Origin: Ochrobactrum sp. BTU1
Lineage (GTDB): Bacteria; Pseudomonadota; Alphaproteobacteria; Rhizobiales; Rhizobiaceae
Assembly (NCBI GenBank): GCA_018798825.1
Contig: CP076356.1
Coordinates: 434,001-498,000 of the forward strand
DNA length: 64,000 nt
Direction: 5' to 3'
In this document: positions 45,624 to 55,000 of the stretch, piece after piece
Numbering within the stretch: position 1 is the stretch's first letter
How the letters are laid out: every line of letters starts with the position of its first letter
Made by a program: the position numbers and the translations under genes
Notes under the pieces: generated by a model
Seen by the model: the letters and a program-made list of their open reading frames with translations, nothing else
Told to the model about the DNA's origin: nothing
Databases searched by the model: none

Positions 45624-46913
45624 TCATCTCGCGGCTTGCCGCTGAAATCTGGCGGGTGACAAAGCTCTGATGTCAGCGCTTACAGCCCTGCCAGTCGCGA
45701 GTTCTGCGAGCACTTTACCGACCATCGGACCTAGGCCGAAACCATGCCCGCTGAATCCAGTCGCAACAAGAAGTCCTTCGAGGCCGGGTAGGGGGCCGAG
45801 CACGGGAATGACATCTGGCAAGGTATCGATGATCCCGCCCCATACCGCTTCAATTTCGAGCGAGGCCACTTCTGGCATGAATGCACGCAACTCGCTTTGT
45901 GCCTGCTCAACACGTTGCCTGTCAGGCGCGGCGTTCTCAGAACCCGGCACTATATCGGCGATCGTCGGTGGGGATTTTATTCGCCTCACTTTATCGAGCA
46001 GATGAAGGTAGTTAATCTTCGCTGCGTCCGGATTGCTGCGCATTGTTTGTCGATAATGACGAAGATAACGCCATGAATCGAGGCGCAGATCGTACTCCCC
46101 GCCTGCGACGGAAAACACAAAAGCCCCCCGCACGTCTTGTCTAATTCCGGTGAGTGGTAGAGAAACGCAAGGATCCATCGATAGCTGGGGCGCAGCAACA
46201 GTTCGGCAAACTGTGGCACGGATTCGTTCCTGAGGTAGGTCAAATCCGACCGCACGCAACAGTTTTCCGCTGCCAGTTCCGGCACAGCAGACAACGCATT
46301 GTGACCGATAAAGGTGCCTATCAACCCAGACCCCACCTATTCTTCCGGCCGCAATTTCGAGCTTTGTCACCTTGCTGCCAAAGATCGCAGCAACGCCTAT
46401 TTCAAGAGCAGCTTCAAAAATAGCTCTGGTTGCCCGGCCGGGTTCGGCCCTGCCGTCAGTCGCCGTAAACATTGCGCCACGGATCTGGGTGCCTTCCCTC
46501 AGTAGCGGAATTTTCTGATGAATCTGCTTCGGGCTCAGCAACAATGTGTCTAGCCCGTATTCTCGTGCACGGTTCTGCCAATTCTGCTGGTGTTCAATAT
46601 CCGTGTCATTGACTGCGAGCGCGACATTGCCGCCACAGAACCAGCCGACACAGCGTCCGATATCCTTCTCTAAGCCCTGCCACAATTGGCGTGCGCCCAT
46701 AGCCAGAGGCAATTCTCGGAAATCGCGCCCCTGTTGTCTTACAAAACCAAGATTGCGTCCCGATTGGCGGGAGCCTGGTACGTCATGCTCGATAATCAAA
46801 ACGCGCAACCCGAGGCGCGATGCATAAAGAGCAGTAGAACAACCGACGATGCCGCCGCCAACGACGATCAAATCCCAGTCTCTTTTGCTCTTCAGATTGT
46901 GTCCATCTAACAT
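45624..46913 (-). CDS. FAD-dependent amine/D-amino-acid oxidase (DAO family)
   Basis: 429 residues. Rossmann FAD-binding motif VVGGGIVGCSTALYASRLG at about residues 17-35, then the IIEHDVPGSRQSGRN block with the family's GSRQSGRNLGFVRQQGRD. The C-terminal ATGFSGHGFGLGPMVGKVLAEL completes the DAO fold (glycine oxidase, sarcosine oxidase, D-amino-acid dehydrogenase group). It oxidises a C-N bond to an imine. Coupled to RidA (overlap region) and to the ABC ATPase gene, whose stop and this start abut. Substrate unknown; a secondary amine or D-amino acid imported by the adjoining transporter is likely. Confidence 0.88.
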   Translation of the reverse strand: MLDGHNLKSKRDWDLIVVGGGIVGCSTALYASRLGLRVLIIEHDVPGSRQSGRNLGFVRQQGRDFRELPLAMGARQLWQGLEKDIGRCVGWFCGGNVALAVNDTDIEHQQNWQNRAREYGLDTLLLSPKQIHQKIPLLREGTQIRGAMFTATDGRAEPGRATRAIFEAALEIGVAAIFGSKVTKLEIAAGRIGGVWVDRHLYRSQCVVCCAGTGSGKLLRAVGFDLPQERIRATVCRTVAAPQLSMDPCVSLPLTGIRQDVRGAFVFSVAGGEYDLRLDSWRYLRHYRQTMRSNPDAAKINYLHLLDKVRRIKSPPTIADIVPGSENAAPDRQRVEQAQSELRAFMPEVASLEIEAVWGGIIDTLPDVIPVLGPLPGLEGLLVATGFSGHGFGLGPMVGKVLAELATGRAVSADIRALSPARFQRQAAR

Positions 46914-47684
46914 TCAATGAACCTTTGAAAGGAAGGAGCGGGTTCTTGCAAAAGCAGCATTGCTCAGAATCTCGCTCGGCGACCCGCATTCAACAATGCG
47001 GCCCGCCTGCATGAAGGCAATTCGGTTACAGACTTCGCGGGCAAATGACATTTCATGAGTGACTACCATCATTGTCAGCCCCTCCTGCGCGAGTGAACGA
47101 ATGACGTCGAGAACCTCTCCAACAAGTTCCGGATCGAGTGCACTGGTCGGCTCGTCAAACAACAGCACTTTTGGTTTCATGGCAAGTGCCCGCGCAATCG
47201 CTACGCGCTGCTGCTGGCCGCCCGATAGCATGCGAGGATAGTTATGCATTTTATCCGCAAGTCCGACCCGCTCAAGCAGGACTTTCGCCTGCGCTTCTGC
47301 ATCTTTACGTGCGACGCCGAGGACATGCACCGGCGCTTCCATGATGTTTTCAAGGGCAGTCTTGTGGCCGAATAGGTTAAAGTTCTGGAATACCATACCG
47401 ATCCGGGCGCGTTGCCGAGCAATCAACTTTTCTGGCAGTTCGTGTGCAAAATTCCCGATACGTCGGTAACCGATCAGCTCACCTCCAACGGTAATGCTTC
47501 CCTTCTCGATTGTTTCAAGATGGTTCACACAGCGTAGAAGTGTTGATTTCCCAGAGCCCGAAGGGCCAATCAGACTGATTACTTCACCTGCTCCAACCTC
47601 GAGGCTGATTTCTTCCAATACAGTCAGGCTTCCGTATTTTTTCGAGACACGGTCAAAAACAATCATCGGATCGAACATTTTCAT
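46914..47684 (-). CDS. Polar amino-acid ABC transporter ATPase
   Basis: 256 residues, PAAT/GlnQ-HisP type. Walker A GPSGSGKST, Q-loop MVFQNFNLFGHKTALENIME (typical of amino-acid importers), signature LSGGQQQR, Walker B LLFDEPTSALD and THEMSFAREVCNR are intact. Its gene overlaps the permease by 4 bases. Cytoplasmic subunit of the importer encoded by 46914-49539. Confidence 0.92.
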   Translation of the reverse strand: MKMFDPMIVFDRVSKKYGSLTVLEEISLEVGAGEVISLIGPSGSGKSTLLRCVNHLETIEKGSITVGGELIGYRRIGNFAHELPEKLIARQRARIGMVFQNFNLFGHKTALENIMEAPVHVLGVARKDAEAQAKVLLERVGLADKMHNYPRMLSGGQQQRVAIARALAMKPKVLLFDEPTSALDPELVGEVLDVIRSLAQEGLTMMVVTHEMSFAREVCNRIAFMQAGRIVECGSPSEILSNAAFARTRSFLSKVH

Positions 47685-48595
47685 CGGACCTTCTGGCGAA
47701 ACAAGCGTCTGGATGGTTTGGTGGCCGTGAGCTTACCCGAACGACCAAAATGGCGTTCAATGCGCGTCTGGACCGAACTCAGGATAGTTGTTGCCGCAAG
47801 GTACCAGATACAGGCGACGATCAGCAGTGGAATGGTTTGGAAGTTTCGGGAATAAATGGTCTGCGCGGAATAGAGAAGGTCGGCAAGCGAGATCACACTG
47901 ACCAGTGATGATGTCTTGAGCATGCCGATCGTCTGATTGCCGGTGGGTGGAATGATAACAGGCATTGCCTGTGGCAGTACAATGCGCCACATCGATTTAC
48001 CGTTTGTCATACCAAGGGATTTCGCTGCTTGGCGCTGCCCCGGATCGACCGCCATCAGCCCGCTTCGGATTATTTCTGACATATAGGCACCTTCGTTCAG
48101 CCCCAGCCCAAGAACTGCCGCCGTAATCGGTGATATCAGCGTATTAGTGGGAACAGAAATCCAAAAGGATGTGAACGGGACGCCAATCGATAGCTGCGGG
48201 AACAACGCACCCAGATTATACCAGAAAATGAGCTGAACGAGTACGGGGGTGCCGCGAAAGAACCAAATATAAGCTTTTGCGATTGTTGAAATAACCGGAT
48301 TTCCCGACAGCGTCATAATGGCAAACACTGTGCCCAACACCACACCAATTATCATAGTGACGGCTGTTAGCCATAAAGTTAGGGAAAGCCCCCAAAGGAT
48401 GCGTTGGTCAAACAGATATTCCCAGACCACCTCCCATCCAAAATTCGGATTGGCTGCAATCATGGTTGTACAATAAACAACCAGTATCATAAGCAAAGTT
48501 GCAGCGAGACGTGTCTTCCAGGCACTTGCTTTGACATAGGTAAGCATTTCCCGTTGAGGGAAGGGGAGCTGGGAAGGGATTCGGTTGTCGGACAT
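47681..48595 (-). CDS. Polar amino-acid ABC transporter permease
   Basis: 304 residues, HisM/GlnP type. About five membrane helices. The EAA loop is SGLMAVDPGQRQAAKSLGMTNGKSMWRIVLPQAMPVI, contacting the ATPase. FFRGTPVLVQLIFWYNLG is the classical PAAT permease N-terminal motif. The N-terminus (about 60 residues before it) is longer than usual. A single permease gene suggests a homodimer, as in GlnP-type systems with one permease. Confidence 0.9.
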   Translation of the reverse strand: MSDNRIPSQLPFPQREMLTYVKASAWKTRLAATLLMILVVYCTTMIAANPNFGWEVVWEYLFDQRILWGLSLTLWLTAVTMIIGVVLGTVFAIMTLSGNPVISTIAKAYIWFFRGTPVLVQLIFWYNLGALFPQLSIGVPFTSFWISVPTNTLISPITAAVLGLGLNEGAYMSEIIRSGLMAVDPGQRQAAKSLGMTNGKSMWRIVLPQAMPVIIPPTGNQTIGMLKTSSLVSVISLADLLYSAQTIYSRNFQTIPLLIVACIWYLAATTILSSVQTRIERHFGRSGKLTATKPSRRLFRQKVR

Positions 48596-48657
48596 TGGCG
48601 CAGTCTCTCACAAAAGCAGTGGGGAGCAGCCGGTGCCTAACACACCGGCTGCCGTCA

Positions 48658-49539
48658 TCATTTTGCGCCAGGTATCGTGGCGAGATTGATACCGGGTTCG
48701 TGATCCATTGCCATAGGAGAAACAGTCCACTTGGCGTAGATCTTCTCGTAATCTCCATTGGCCCGCACCTCATTCAACGCACGAAGCAAGGCTTCACCGA
48801 GATCACCTTCGTCCTTCCGGAACGCAATGCCACTTGGCATTCTTGGTAAAATAGGCATAGCAATGACCTTGACGGGGTGCGGTGCTGCTTTGGAGATTTC
48901 CCCCGCAAGGGCCGCAGATGTCAGTACAAAGTCGCTGCGACCGGAGTAAAGCGACAGCAGGGTTCCTTCTGAAGTTCCAAACTCGGAAACAGTTGGCTTT
49001 TCTTTGCCAGCCTCAACACACGCATCGCCAAGTTCTTTGGTGATCATGCCGACCCATTCCGTGCCGCTTTGCGCCGATCCTTTCAGGCCACAAAGACCAA
49101 GATGATCGCTAACGCCTGCGCCATTTTGCTCAAGAACATATGCCGAAGATGTCGTATACCCATAATCGACGAAACTTACGACCTTCTGTCGCTCGGCATT
49201 GTCAGTGATGCCTTCCATCGCGATATCCCAACGTCCAGACTGCACACCGGGGATGAGAGAGTCGAATGCGACGGAGGTAACATCCATCTTAACCTTGAGG
49301 CGATCGGCAATTGCATTCCACAAATCGACTTCGAAGCCGACGATTTCACCCGCATCATTCACAGACTGAAATGGAGGATATTTAGCGTCAGTGACAAGCT
49401 TGAGAACGCCCGCATCCTTATACTTCTGAGGCAGGATTTCTGAGGCAGTCTGCGCGTGGACCGGGCCTGTCATTACAAGGAGTCCAGTGGCGACAATCGC
49501 CGCTGCCGTCCGTTGAGTTAATCTGCTTTCAATATTCAT
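48658..49539 (-). CDS. Polar amino-acid ABC transporter binding protein
   Basis: 293 residues, signal peptide MNIESRLTQRTAAAIVATGLLV ending near PVHAQ. Family-3 solute-binding protein: VTDAKYPPFQSVNDAGEIVG, FEVDLWNAIADRLKVKM, FDSLIPGVQSGRWDIAMEGI, DNAERQKVVSFVDYGYTT. It delivers the substrate to the permease encoded downstream by the same transcript. The Asp of the ligand-binding loop (aligned with Arg-Asp in HisJ) is present, but no specificity can be read. Confidence 0.9.
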   Translation of the reverse strand: MNIESRLTQRTAAAIVATGLLVMTGPVHAQTASEILPQKYKDAGVLKLVTDAKYPPFQSVNDAGEIVGFEVDLWNAIADRLKVKMDVTSVAFDSLIPGVQSGRWDIAMEGITDNAERQKVVSFVDYGYTTSSAYVLEQNGAGVSDHLGLCGLKGSAQSGTEWVGMITKELGDACVEAGKEKPTVSEFGTSEGTLLSLYSGRSDFVLTSAALAGEISKAAPHPVKVIAMPILPRMPSGIAFRKDEGDLGEALLRALNEVRANGDYEKIYAKWTVSPMAMDHEPGINLATIPGAK

Positions 49540-49620
49540 TTTAAGGTTCCCATTTATTGGCCTTGATTATTAGTGAGCCGTACGGCCTTTACGGCTCACC
49601 CGTTTTGTTTACATCCGCGG

Positions 49621-51111
49621 TTAACCGATAACGAACGGGTTGGCTATTTCCTCTGCAGTCGACAGCCAGACCGCTTTCGTTTGTAGGAACTCTCGGATTC
49701 CTTCCAGCCCATTTTCCCGCCCTATACCGCTCTTTTTATAACCGCCAAACGGTGTGGTGTAGGATACATCACGATAGGTGTTAACCCATACACTGCCGGC
49801 CTCAAGACGTTCTGACATCAGGATTGCCCGCCGCATATCGGCGGTCCAAACCCCCGCTGCCAGTCCGAATTCACTATCATTCGCAATGGCGATGGCCTCG
49901 TCAGGGTCGTCGAACGGAATAGCAGCAAGCACCGGACCAAAAACCTCTTCACGCGCTATCCGCATATCGTTGTTAACACCCGCAAAGATTGTGGGTTCAA
50001 TAAAAAAGCCATCCCTGCACTCGGCTAGATCTGGCCTTTTGCCTCCTAGCAGCAGTTCGGCTCCTTCTCCACGCGCCACATCGATATAACCTAGTACCTT
50101 CTCGTATTGCATGGCGTTTGCAATAGGTCCGATCCTCGTATCCGGGTGCGTTGGATCACCGATCCGTGCCGTACGGGTAAATTCCGCCAATTTTTCCAGG
50201 AACTGATCGTGAATTTTTCGCTGCAATAGCAAACGAGAACCTGCAATGCAGGTCTGTCCGACCGCACCGAATATACCCCCCACGACGCCTCGCACGGCAT
50301 TATCGAGATTTGCGTCCTCAAAGATGATATTAGGCGATTTACCCCCAAGCTCTAAACTCACGCGCTTTATGTCTCGGGCCGCAAGCGAATAAAGATGGGC
50401 GCCGGTCCGCGTCGAACCCGTAAACCCAACATGGCGGGTAAGCGGATGGGTTACGAGAGGCTCTCCAACCTCTGGTCCATAACCTGTGACCACATTGATC
50501 ACACCATTTGGAAAGCCAGCCTTGCAGACCAGTTCCATCAATTTGAGCGCCGTTGCTGAGGTATGTTCGGCAGGTTTCATGACGAGCGTGCAACCCGCAG
50601 CGAGCGCCGGGGCGGCCTTGAGTGAAAACAAGAATAGAGGGGCGTTCCAGGGCACGATCCCAACACAGACGCCGAGCGGCTCATGGCGCGAGAAACTTAG
50701 CGCATTTTTGTCACAGGGATGGACCGCCCCTTCAATCTTATCCGCCAGCCCGGCATAATAGTGGTACCATCGCGGTATGTAGCGGATTTGATGGCGCATT
50801 TCGGCCAGTAGTCGGCCATTATCCCGTACTTCGATTTCGGCGAGCTCGTCTGCATGTTCTTCGATCAGTTCGGCAAAGCGCTGAATGATCCGACCTCGTA
50901 AACTGGGATGCATAGACCGCCAAGGGCCCTCAGTAAACGCTTTGTGTGCCGCCAGAATTGCGCGATCAGCATCTTCCGCGTTGCCGCGGGGAACCAGTGC
51001 CCAGGGCTTTGCGGTAAAGGGATTGACTGTTTCAATATATTCTCCAGATGCCGGGGCAACCCATTCACCATTGATATACATTTGAAGCTTCGGAAGGTCC
51101 TCAGTCGACAT
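49621..51111 (-). CDS. NAD(P)-dependent aldehyde dehydrogenase
   Basis: 496 residues from the ATG at 51111, preceded by GGAGGAATT. Typical ALDH layout: MYINGEWVAPASGEYIETVNPF, MKPAEHTSATALKLMELV, VTGYGPEVGEPLVTHPLTRHVGFTGS, catalytic Glu in LELGGKSPNIIF (about residue 252), catalytic Cys in GQTCIAGSRLLL (about 287), EEVFGPVLAAIPFDD. Oxidises an aldehyde to a carboxylate; probably the aldehyde released by the amine oxidase or by decarboxylation. First gene of the minus-strand operon, divergent from regulator copy 2. Confidence 0.92.
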   Translation of the reverse strand: MSTEDLPKLQMYINGEWVAPASGEYIETVNPFTAKPWALVPRGNAEDADRAILAAHKAFTEGPWRSMHPSLRGRIIQRFAELIEEHADELAEIEVRDNGRLLAEMRHQIRYIPRWYHYYAGLADKIEGAVHPCDKNALSFSRHEPLGVCVGIVPWNAPLFLFSLKAAPALAAGCTLVMKPAEHTSATALKLMELVCKAGFPNGVINVVTGYGPEVGEPLVTHPLTRHVGFTGSTRTGAHLYSLAARDIKRVSLELGGKSPNIIFEDANLDNAVRGVVGGIFGAVGQTCIAGSRLLLQRKIHDQFLEKLAEFTRTARIGDPTHPDTRIGPIANAMQYEKVLGYIDVARGEGAELLLGGKRPDLAECRDGFFIEPTIFAGVNNDMRIAREEVFGPVLAAIPFDDPDEAIAIANDSEFGLAAGVWTADMRRAILMSERLEAGSVWVNTYRDVSYTTPFGGYKKSGIGRENGLEGIREFLQTKAVWLSTAEEIANPFVIG

Positions 51112-51428
51112 AATTCCTCCTGATTTACGGTCACACACGCCAGTATAATCACTGATTGACACGCCATCTGACCAAATTCTGCTTTTTACGATATTGTTAT
51201 ATATGGGAAATGATATCAGTATTAATGTCAATAGAAAAAGTTACTCGTTGAAAACGCGAATTTACGCGAATTCGAGCGTGGAAAAAGGCAGGAGAATCCG
51301 GAAAAGCGTGAGGCCGAGCAGGCGAGATGCGGGTGAAATGGACCATCGACCGAAATTTATGTCTTGATTATGATATCATAATAGGAGAAGTCTGATAGTA
51401 GTTATGGCGATTTGGTGAGCGTATCTCC
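51112..51428. promoter_or_regulatory. Divergent promoter region between ALDH and GntR copy 2
   Basis: About 316 bases of spacer. TGATATCA occurs at about 51211 near the ALDH side and again inside the longer palindrome at 51368-51381. Shared half-sites in a divergent region suggest joint control of both transcripts by the adjacent regulator. Confidence 0.45.
51368..51381. promoter_or_regulatory. Palindrome, candidate operator
   Basis: TTATGATATCATAA, a perfect 14-bp palindrome about 48 bases upstream of the GTG of regulator copy 2. The core TGATATCA recurs at about 51211. It differs from the repeat at 45079. Binding is inferred. Confidence 0.5.
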
Positions 51429-52181
51429 GTGAATTCAGACCCGCATCTTTACGAAAAAATTAAAAACGAGATCGATCGGCGCATCGAAAAACAGATATGG
51501 CCCGTCAATTTTCAGGTGCCTTCTGAATGTGAACTCGCTGCCGAATTTGACGCTTCGCGACCGACAGTGCGTCGCGCGCTGCGAGAACTCCAGGTCGCAG
51601 GTGCAATCATGCGTGTTCCACGTCGGGGTACTTTTGTGCTCGGACCACGGACCCAATGCGCAGTCTTCAATCTCGTCGATATTGGCGAGGAGATCATTGG
51701 TTCAGGTGGGGCGCACACCTGCCAAATTCTGGTCCATACGACGCTTGCAGAAGATGACCCTGCGAGAAATTTGCTGCATTTGGCTGCAAAGGAACCAATT
51801 TTTTATAGCCGTATTCTGCATCTTGAGGACGGAACGCCTATTCAGCTCGAAGAGCGCTACGTCAACAGCGCGGAAGCTCCCACATACGCAGAACAGGACT
51901 TTAGCGTTCGCGGTCCGGACATGTGGCTACAACGCGCCACAGAGATAACCTCAGTTGAAAATACAATACGCGCGATCAGAGCAGATGATGATGTTCGGCA
52001 ATTATTGCAAATCGATTGCAATCAGCCCTGCCTGCTTCTGGATCGTTCAACATGGCGCGATGGCATTCCAGTCACTCGTAGTCGTTTTATCTATCCTGGT
52101 GATCGCTATCGACTGCGTTCTGCTCATGAAGCTCGAACCCATCGATTAGGCCTGATGTCCAGTTTTAGTAGTGTCCGCTAA
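51429..52181 (+). CDS. GntR/HutC-family regulator (copy 2)
   Basis: 250 residues, GTG start at 51429. N-terminal winged HTH (IKNEIDRRIEKQIWPVNF, QVPSECELAAEFDASRPTVR, RALRELQVAGAIMRVPRRGT), C-terminal UTRA domain with EDGTPIQLEERYVNSAEAPT and SVENTIRAIRADDDVRQLLQ. Highly similar to copy 1 (45-60 percent by eye). Divergent from the ALDH operon and 20 bases upstream of ubiD, which it probably controls with itself. The pair, one on each side of the locus, suggests recent duplication or cross-regulation. Confidence 0.88.
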   Translation: MNSDPHLYEKIKNEIDRRIEKQIWPVNFQVPSECELAAEFDASRPTVRRALRELQVAGAIMRVPRRGTFVLGPRTQCAVFNLVDIGEEIIGSGGAHTCQILVHTTLAEDDPARNLLHLAAKEPIFYSRILHLEDGTPIQLEERYVNSAEAPTYAEQDFSVRGPDMWLQRATEITSVENTIRAIRADDDVRQLLQIDCNQPCLLLDRSTWRDGIPVTRSRFIYPGDRYRLRSAHEARTHRLGLMSSFSSVR

Positions 52182-52201
52182 AATACACAAGGGAACTGTA
52201 A

Positions 52202-53533
52202 ATGAGAGATTTTATTAGCCTACTCAAAGAGCGCGGTGAATTGCTCGTCGTCGATCGCGAGATCGATCCGGCCCACGAGCTCGCTGCCGTCACACAGCTT
52301 GCGCAAAAGAAATGGGAAAAGCCCGTAATGTTCACAAACGTGAAAGGCACGCGGTTTCCGGTCGTCAGTAATATTTACAGCACACGTGAGAGAATAGCCG
52401 AAGTTATAGGTATTGATGCGGGCGATTTTTGCAGACAATGGAGCAGACTCGCATCGTTGGGTGCGTCGGAGATGGCGCATCCATTGCGGCTTGCAGCAGA
52501 CGAAGAACTACCCGAATATGAAGATGTAAAATTATCGGATTTACCACTGATCACCTATTCGGATCGCGATGGTGCGCCTTACTTCACATCCGCGATGTTT
52601 ATTGCGCGCGACCCTGAAACGGGAGTGGGCAACCTTTCCTATCACCGGTCCATGTATATTAGTGATAATGAGCTTCGCTGCAGGCTGGCACCTAGACACC
52701 ACCTCACGATCTATCATGAGAAGGCCGAAAAGCTTGGAAAGCCATTGGAGGCGGCAATGTTGATCGGGACGCCATCTGCGGCATTCCTGACTGCGGCAGC
52801 GCCCTTGCCCTACGACGTTGACGAGCTGGAAGTTGCTGCGCGACTGCGTGGAAAGCCTATTCCAATGCGAAAATGCAAACATATTGACTTGGAGGTCCCG
52901 GCCGAAACGGAAGTGGTCATTGAAGGGCGCTTTTTGCCAAATGAGCGTCGGCCAGAAGGACCGTTTGGCGAGTTCATGGGATATTATGTTCCGGTGGGGC
53001 CAAATGCCGTTTTTGAAGTTCTCGCGGTGACTGTGCGCAAAGACGCCATGTTTCATTCTATCTTATGCGGCTCACCCGAAGAGGTCTTGACGCTTGAACT
53101 GTCCGTTTCAGCAAACATCTTCCAGAGACTGAGTGCGGCGTTGCCAGGAATAGTGAATGTCACTTGCCAACCCTTCGTCAATCACGCAATTATTCAGATT
53201 GAACCACAGTTCGAGGGGCATGCGCGTCAAGTCATGCTTGCTGCAATTGGCGCTGAGCCGATTTGGTCCAAGCAGATCACAGTCGTGGATAGGGATATCG
53301 ACATTTACGATATGGATGACGTTCAATGGGCGATCCTGACGCGATGCCGTCCAGACAAGGATATGCTGATCATACCCGAAACACCTTCCTTCTATCGGGA
53401 TGAGCAAAAGGATCATTGGGGACGCCTGCTTGTTGATGCGACCAAGCCCTGGGGGCGTGAGGCCGAGTTTGAACGTAAGCGGCTGCGTCTTGGGGATAAG
53501 GTAAAGGCTAGCGACTGGTTCAAGGGAGCTTAA
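52202..53533 (+). CDS. ubiD: UbiD-family prenylated-FMN decarboxylase
   Basis: 443 residues, normal for UbiD. Recognisable blocks: RDFISLLKERGELLVVDREI, PVVSNIYSTRERIA, NLSYHRSMYI, EGPFGEFMGYY with the catalytic glutamate region (E-x-P-x-G-E), and IWSKQITVVDRDIDIYDMDDVQWAI. UbiD enzymes use prenylated FMN to add or remove CO2 from unsaturated or aromatic carboxylates. Here it is paired with ubiX, which makes the cofactor, and placed in a catabolic locus rather than in ubiquinone biosynthesis. Likely a catabolic (de)carboxylase of an aromatic or heteroaromatic acid; the symbol is the family name. Confidence 0.9.
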   Translation: MRDFISLLKERGELLVVDREIDPAHELAAVTQLAQKKWEKPVMFTNVKGTRFPVVSNIYSTRERIAEVIGIDAGDFCRQWSRLASLGASEMAHPLRLAADEELPEYEDVKLSDLPLITYSDRDGAPYFTSAMFIARDPETGVGNLSYHRSMYISDNELRCRLAPRHHLTIYHEKAEKLGKPLEAAMLIGTPSAAFLTAAAPLPYDVDELEVAARLRGKPIPMRKCKHIDLEVPAETEVVIEGRFLPNERRPEGPFGEFMGYYVPVGPNAVFEVLAVTVRKDAMFHSILCGSPEEVLTLELSVSANIFQRLSAALPGIVNVTCQPFVNHAIIQIEPQFEGHARQVMLAAIGAEPIWSKQITVVDRDIDIYDMDDVQWAILTRCRPDKDMLIIPETPSFYRDEQKDHWGRLLVDATKPWGREAEFERKRLRLGDKVKASDWFKGA

Positions 53534-53537
53534 AATC

Positions 53538-54122
53538 ATGGCCCCGGCTCGCATAATCATTGGTATATCGGGCGCCTCCGGCGCCCTTTACGGAGTAAAC
53601 GCACTCCGGCTTGCACGCGCATCCGGTGTCGAGACGCATCTAGTGGTCTCACGCGCGGCGCTACTTACGCTTCATCAGGAGATGGGAATTCAAAAATCTG
53701 ATCTTACTAGTATGGCTGACATCGTGCATTCGGCATCGGATGTGGGTGCATCAATAGCTTCGGGATCATTTAAAACGATGGGCATGCTGATCGCACCATG
53801 TTCGGTCAAAACGCTTTCCGAGATTGCAAGCGGAGTGACGTCGACTTTGATGAGCAGAGCCGCCGATGTGATCCTTAAAGAACGACGGCGACTTGTACTT
53901 ATGCTCAGGGAAACGCCACTCCATCTCGGCCATCTAAAATCAATGACTGCGGTAACCGAGATGGGTGCAATCGTTATGCCACCGGTGCCTGCATTTTATT
54001 CACATCCCGCTTCAATCGATGAAATGGTTAATCACTCTGTCGGCCGCGCGCTAGACTTGTTTGACATTGAGACTGGGGTCGTAAAACGGTGGCAAGGATT
54101 AAAGGCTCAGACCGATCAATGA
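53538..54122 (+). CDS. ubiX: UbiX-family flavin prenyltransferase
   Basis: 194 residues. N-terminal IIIGISGASGALYGVNALRL (the phosphate/FMN-binding motif), ASGSFKTMGMLIAPCSVKTLSEIASG, LVLMLRETPLHLGHLKSM (conserved R-E-T-P block). Adds a dimethylallyl unit to reduced FMN to make prFMN for UbiD. It starts 4 bases after ubiD, so equal co-expression is expected. The second half contains MPPVPAFYSHPASIDEMVNH, the lid common to the family. Confidence 0.92.
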   Translation: MAPARIIIGISGASGALYGVNALRLARASGVETHLVVSRAALLTLHQEMGIQKSDLTSMADIVHSASDVGASIASGSFKTMGMLIAPCSVKTLSEIASGVTSTLMSRAADVILKERRRLVLMLRETPLHLGHLKSMTAVTEMGAIVMPPVPAFYSHPASIDEMVNHSVGRALDLFDIETGVVKRWQGLKAQTDQ

Positions 54123-54189
54123 AGGTCAACCGGCCGCGACGGGCCATCCGAAACTCATCTACCTAGCATCACCGGATATCACGGGGGAT

Positions 54190-54744
54190 ATGATGAAGCA
54201 CAGTGAAGTCACATCGGGGCTTTGGTCATTCATGATCACGTTCTACACCCTGCCCGGAGCAGCGGAAACATTGCTTTCGTTGCAGGATGAGTATGATGTC
54301 GATGTGGTTTTGCTACTGGCGGTGCTCTATGCTGTGTCAACAGGAACCCGTCTCAGCGCTGGAGACATAATGAGCATCGATGCGGAGATAATGCGCTTTA
54401 GAGAAACTGCAATTATTCCTCTGCGCACTATTAGAACGCGTTTAAAATTGCTCCCTGAATTCCCAGCCGACAGCTCTGTGGTGGCACTCAGGAAAAAGGT
54501 GAAGCGACTGGAGCTGGAAGCTGAAAAAATTGAAGCTTTAGCGATCGCGCAGCTGTTAAAAAAGTACCAAGTTACAGAAGAGCCGATTACCGATCACGGA
54601 GTTGATAGTACGATCGCGGCCTTCTTTCAATTCATCGGGTATAGAAGCCCAGGCAACGAAGCTGCTCCGCTTGACGCCACCATGCAACCTTTGAAGAATT
54701 ATCTAAGGGACATGAACGCACTCTGCGCGCACCGGCCGCTGTGA
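54190..54744 (+). CDS. TIGR02444-family (DUF2390) protein
   Basis: 184 residues. LWSFMITFYTLPGAAETLLS and LQDEYDVDVVLLLAVLYAV followed by IDAEIMRFRETAIIPLRTIRTRLK resemble the TIGR02444/DUF2390 family of proteobacteria, whose role is unknown to me. All-helical, cytoplasmic. Strong GGGGGAT before the ATG. 68 bases after ubiX, so possibly in the same transcript, though the function need not be connected. Confidence 0.6.
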   Translation: MMKHSEVTSGLWSFMITFYTLPGAAETLLSLQDEYDVDVVLLLAVLYAVSTGTRLSAGDIMSIDAEIMRFRETAIIPLRTIRTRLKLLPEFPADSSVVALRKKVKRLELEAEKIEALAIAQLLKKYQVTEEPITDHGVDSTIAAFFQFIGYRSPGNEAAPLDATMQPLKNYLRDMNALCAHRPL

Positions 54745-55000
54745 AAGTTGCTGAAAGCAGCTATTCATTTAGTCGAAAAATTGCCTTTTGGGGGTACGGT
54801 TTGCATAGATGCGTGTCTTCACCTTGCCGTGAGGATTGAAAAGCTTTTGTATTGCGTATTTTGCAGAATGTTAGCAATTTTGTCCCCAGATTTCAGCTGT
54901 TTATGAAATTTGTTTCACAAGTAGAAACGCTTACTTGCTGAGCGTCCCAAAAAGTATTAGCAAAAAGCTGCGTTTATATTCTTTTGAAAGAGAAAACCAC

